NCBI GenBank assembly: GCA_905207425.1
Contig: CAJLLB010000038.1
Coordinates: forward strand, 1-14,223
DNA: 14,223 bases
Source: an uncultured Collinsella sp.
Lineage (GTDB): Bacteria > Actinomycetota > Coriobacteriia > Coriobacteriales > Coriobacteriaceae
Direction: 5' to 3'
The stretch's first letter is position 1, and each line of letters starts with the position of its first letter. The position numbers were made by a program, and so were the translations under genes. The notes under the pieces are model-generated. The model was not told where the DNA came from, searched no databases, and saw nothing but the letters and a program-made list of their open reading frames with translations. Below are positions 13,351 through 14,223 of the stretch, one piece after another.

Positions 13351-14223
13351 ATGAACCAGATCCTTCTCTTTATCGGCCTCGTCATCATTTTGTGCCTGAC
13401 CATCAAACCCGTCGGCAAAAAACTCCCCTTCCCCACCCTGCTCATCTTTATCGCGCTCGGCATGCTGTTGGGCGTCAACGGCCCGGCGCACATCGACTTT
13501 AGCGACTACGCACTCACCGAAACCGTCTGCAGCACGGCGCTGCTATTCATCATGTTCTACGGTGGTTTTAACACCAATATCGACCGCGCCAAGCCCGTCG
13601 CTGCGCCGGCGGTGCTGCTGAGCACGCTCGGCGTCGTCATCACCGCAGGCATCACCGGCGTGTTCGCCCACTTCGTGCTGGGCTTCGACTGGATCGGCGG
13701 CCTGCTGCTGGGATCAGTCGTGGCATCCACCGACGCGGCCAGCGTCTTTAGCGTTCTGCGCGAGCACAGCCTGTCGCTGAAGGGCGGCACCGACTCGCTG
13801 CTCGAGGTCGAATCGGGCTCCAACGACCCCGTCGCCTACATGCTCACCGCCGTGCTCGCCACACTCGCGGCCGGCGGCGACATCAACATTCCCGCACTGC
13901 TGGCCAAGCAGATTATCCTGGGCGCGGGCCTGGGCCTTGCCATCGGCTGGGCGGCGGGCCGCTTGATTGAACGCGCGCACGCAACGGCCGAGGGCGCGCA
14001 GACCATCTTCTTGTTCGCCGTGGCGATCGTCGCCTACGCGCTACCAAGCTATCTGGGCGGCAACGGCTTTTTGGCCGTATACCTGGCCGGCATTGTGCTG
14101 GGTGCGAGCGACATCACCGGCAAGGTCGAGATGGCGCACTTCTTTGACACCCTCACCGAGATGGCCGAGATGACGATCTTCTTCTTGCTCGGCCTGCTCG
14201 TCACGCCCGCACGCCTGCCGCAG
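13351..14223 (+). CDS. Cation/proton antiporter, NhaP2/CvrA type (partial, C-terminus outside window)
   Basis: The first 291 residues of a membrane antiporter of the CPA1 family, which exchanges K+ or Na+ for protons. No stop occurs before the window end. The transport-site motifs are intact: ASTDAASVFSVLR (125-137) and LLEVESGSNDPVAYML (150-165) with the paired N158-D159. These two phrases are most like NhaP2 (CvrA), a potassium/proton antiporter with a C-terminal TrkA-C type regulatory domain, which here would lie outside. About nine hydrophobic helices are visible, beginning immediately (ILLFIGLVIILCL). AGGAG (13334-13338) lies 12 nt before ATG 13351, a rather wide gap. A TACAAA box at 13291 may be the -10, without a good -35. 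The ion specificity is inferred from family only. Confidence 0.92.
   Translation, partial: MNQILLFIGLVIILCLTIKPVGKKLPFPTLLIFIALGMLLGVNGPAHIDFSDYALTETVCSTALLFIMFYGGFNTNIDRAKPVAAPAVLLSTLGVVITAGITGVFAHFVLGFDWIGGLLLGSVVASTDAASVFSVLREHSLSLKGGTDSLLEVESGSNDPVAYMLTAVLATLAAGGDINIPALLAKQIILGAGLGLAIGWAAGRLIERAHATAEGAQTIFLFAVAIVAYALPSYLGGNGFLAVYLAGIVLGASDITGKVEMAHFFDTLTEMAEMTIFFLLGLLVTPARLPQ

Overview
The window is high-GC, densely coded bacterial chromosome. Gene content (ATP-type PEP carboxykinase, L-lactate permease, FakB/DegV-type lipid-binding protein, WecA/TagO-type transferase), AGGAGG-type ribosome binding sites and the style of the short intergenic hairpin repeats suggest a gut member of the Coriobacteriia, most like Collinsella. 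This is recognition from memory, not a database match. No phage, plasmid, CRISPR array, toxin-antitoxin pair or defence cluster is visible. The genes are mostly core metabolism and envelope functions; the unusual content lies between the genes.

Layout. 1-393 (-): start of a radical SAM enzyme cut by the window edge. 394-919: non-coding, with a structured RNA of about 180 nt (candidate 6S RNA) ending in a hairpin, then a putative promoter. 920-2119 (+): polyprenyl-phosphate GlcNAc-1-phosphate transferase-like membrane enzyme. 2290-3339 (+): tryptophanyl-tRNA synthetase with a textbook terminator. 3403-3722: non-coding, with a perfect 18-bp hairpin.

3668-6653 (-) is a run of small genes read leftward: an O6-alkylguanine transferase-like protein, a DegV protein, a MarR regulator and a B3/4-domain protein. 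Four copies of one hairpin repeat (arms AAACCACCACAAAGG) lie 9-28 nt beyond the stop codons of the alkyltransferase, degV, B3/4 and pckA genes, apparently as shared transcription terminators. The B3/4 gene has a good promoter followed by a leader RNA of about 140 nt with an internal terminator-like hairpin, a candidate attenuator or riboswitch.

6668-10188 (-): pckA and an L-lactate permease (lldP), fitting growth on lactate with gluconeogenic or anaplerotic PEP/oxaloacetate exchange. Between them lie a second family of nested palindromic repeats and a LacI-type palindrome upstream of pckA. Divergent from lldP is a polysaccharide flippase-like protein (10369-11949, +) with a long basic N-terminal extension and a TTG start. 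Then come a 123-bp element with perfect 18-bp terminal inverted repeats (12020-12142), a metallophosphoesterase (12258-13097, -) and the first 291 codons of a NhaP2-type cation/proton antiporter (13351 to the end, +).
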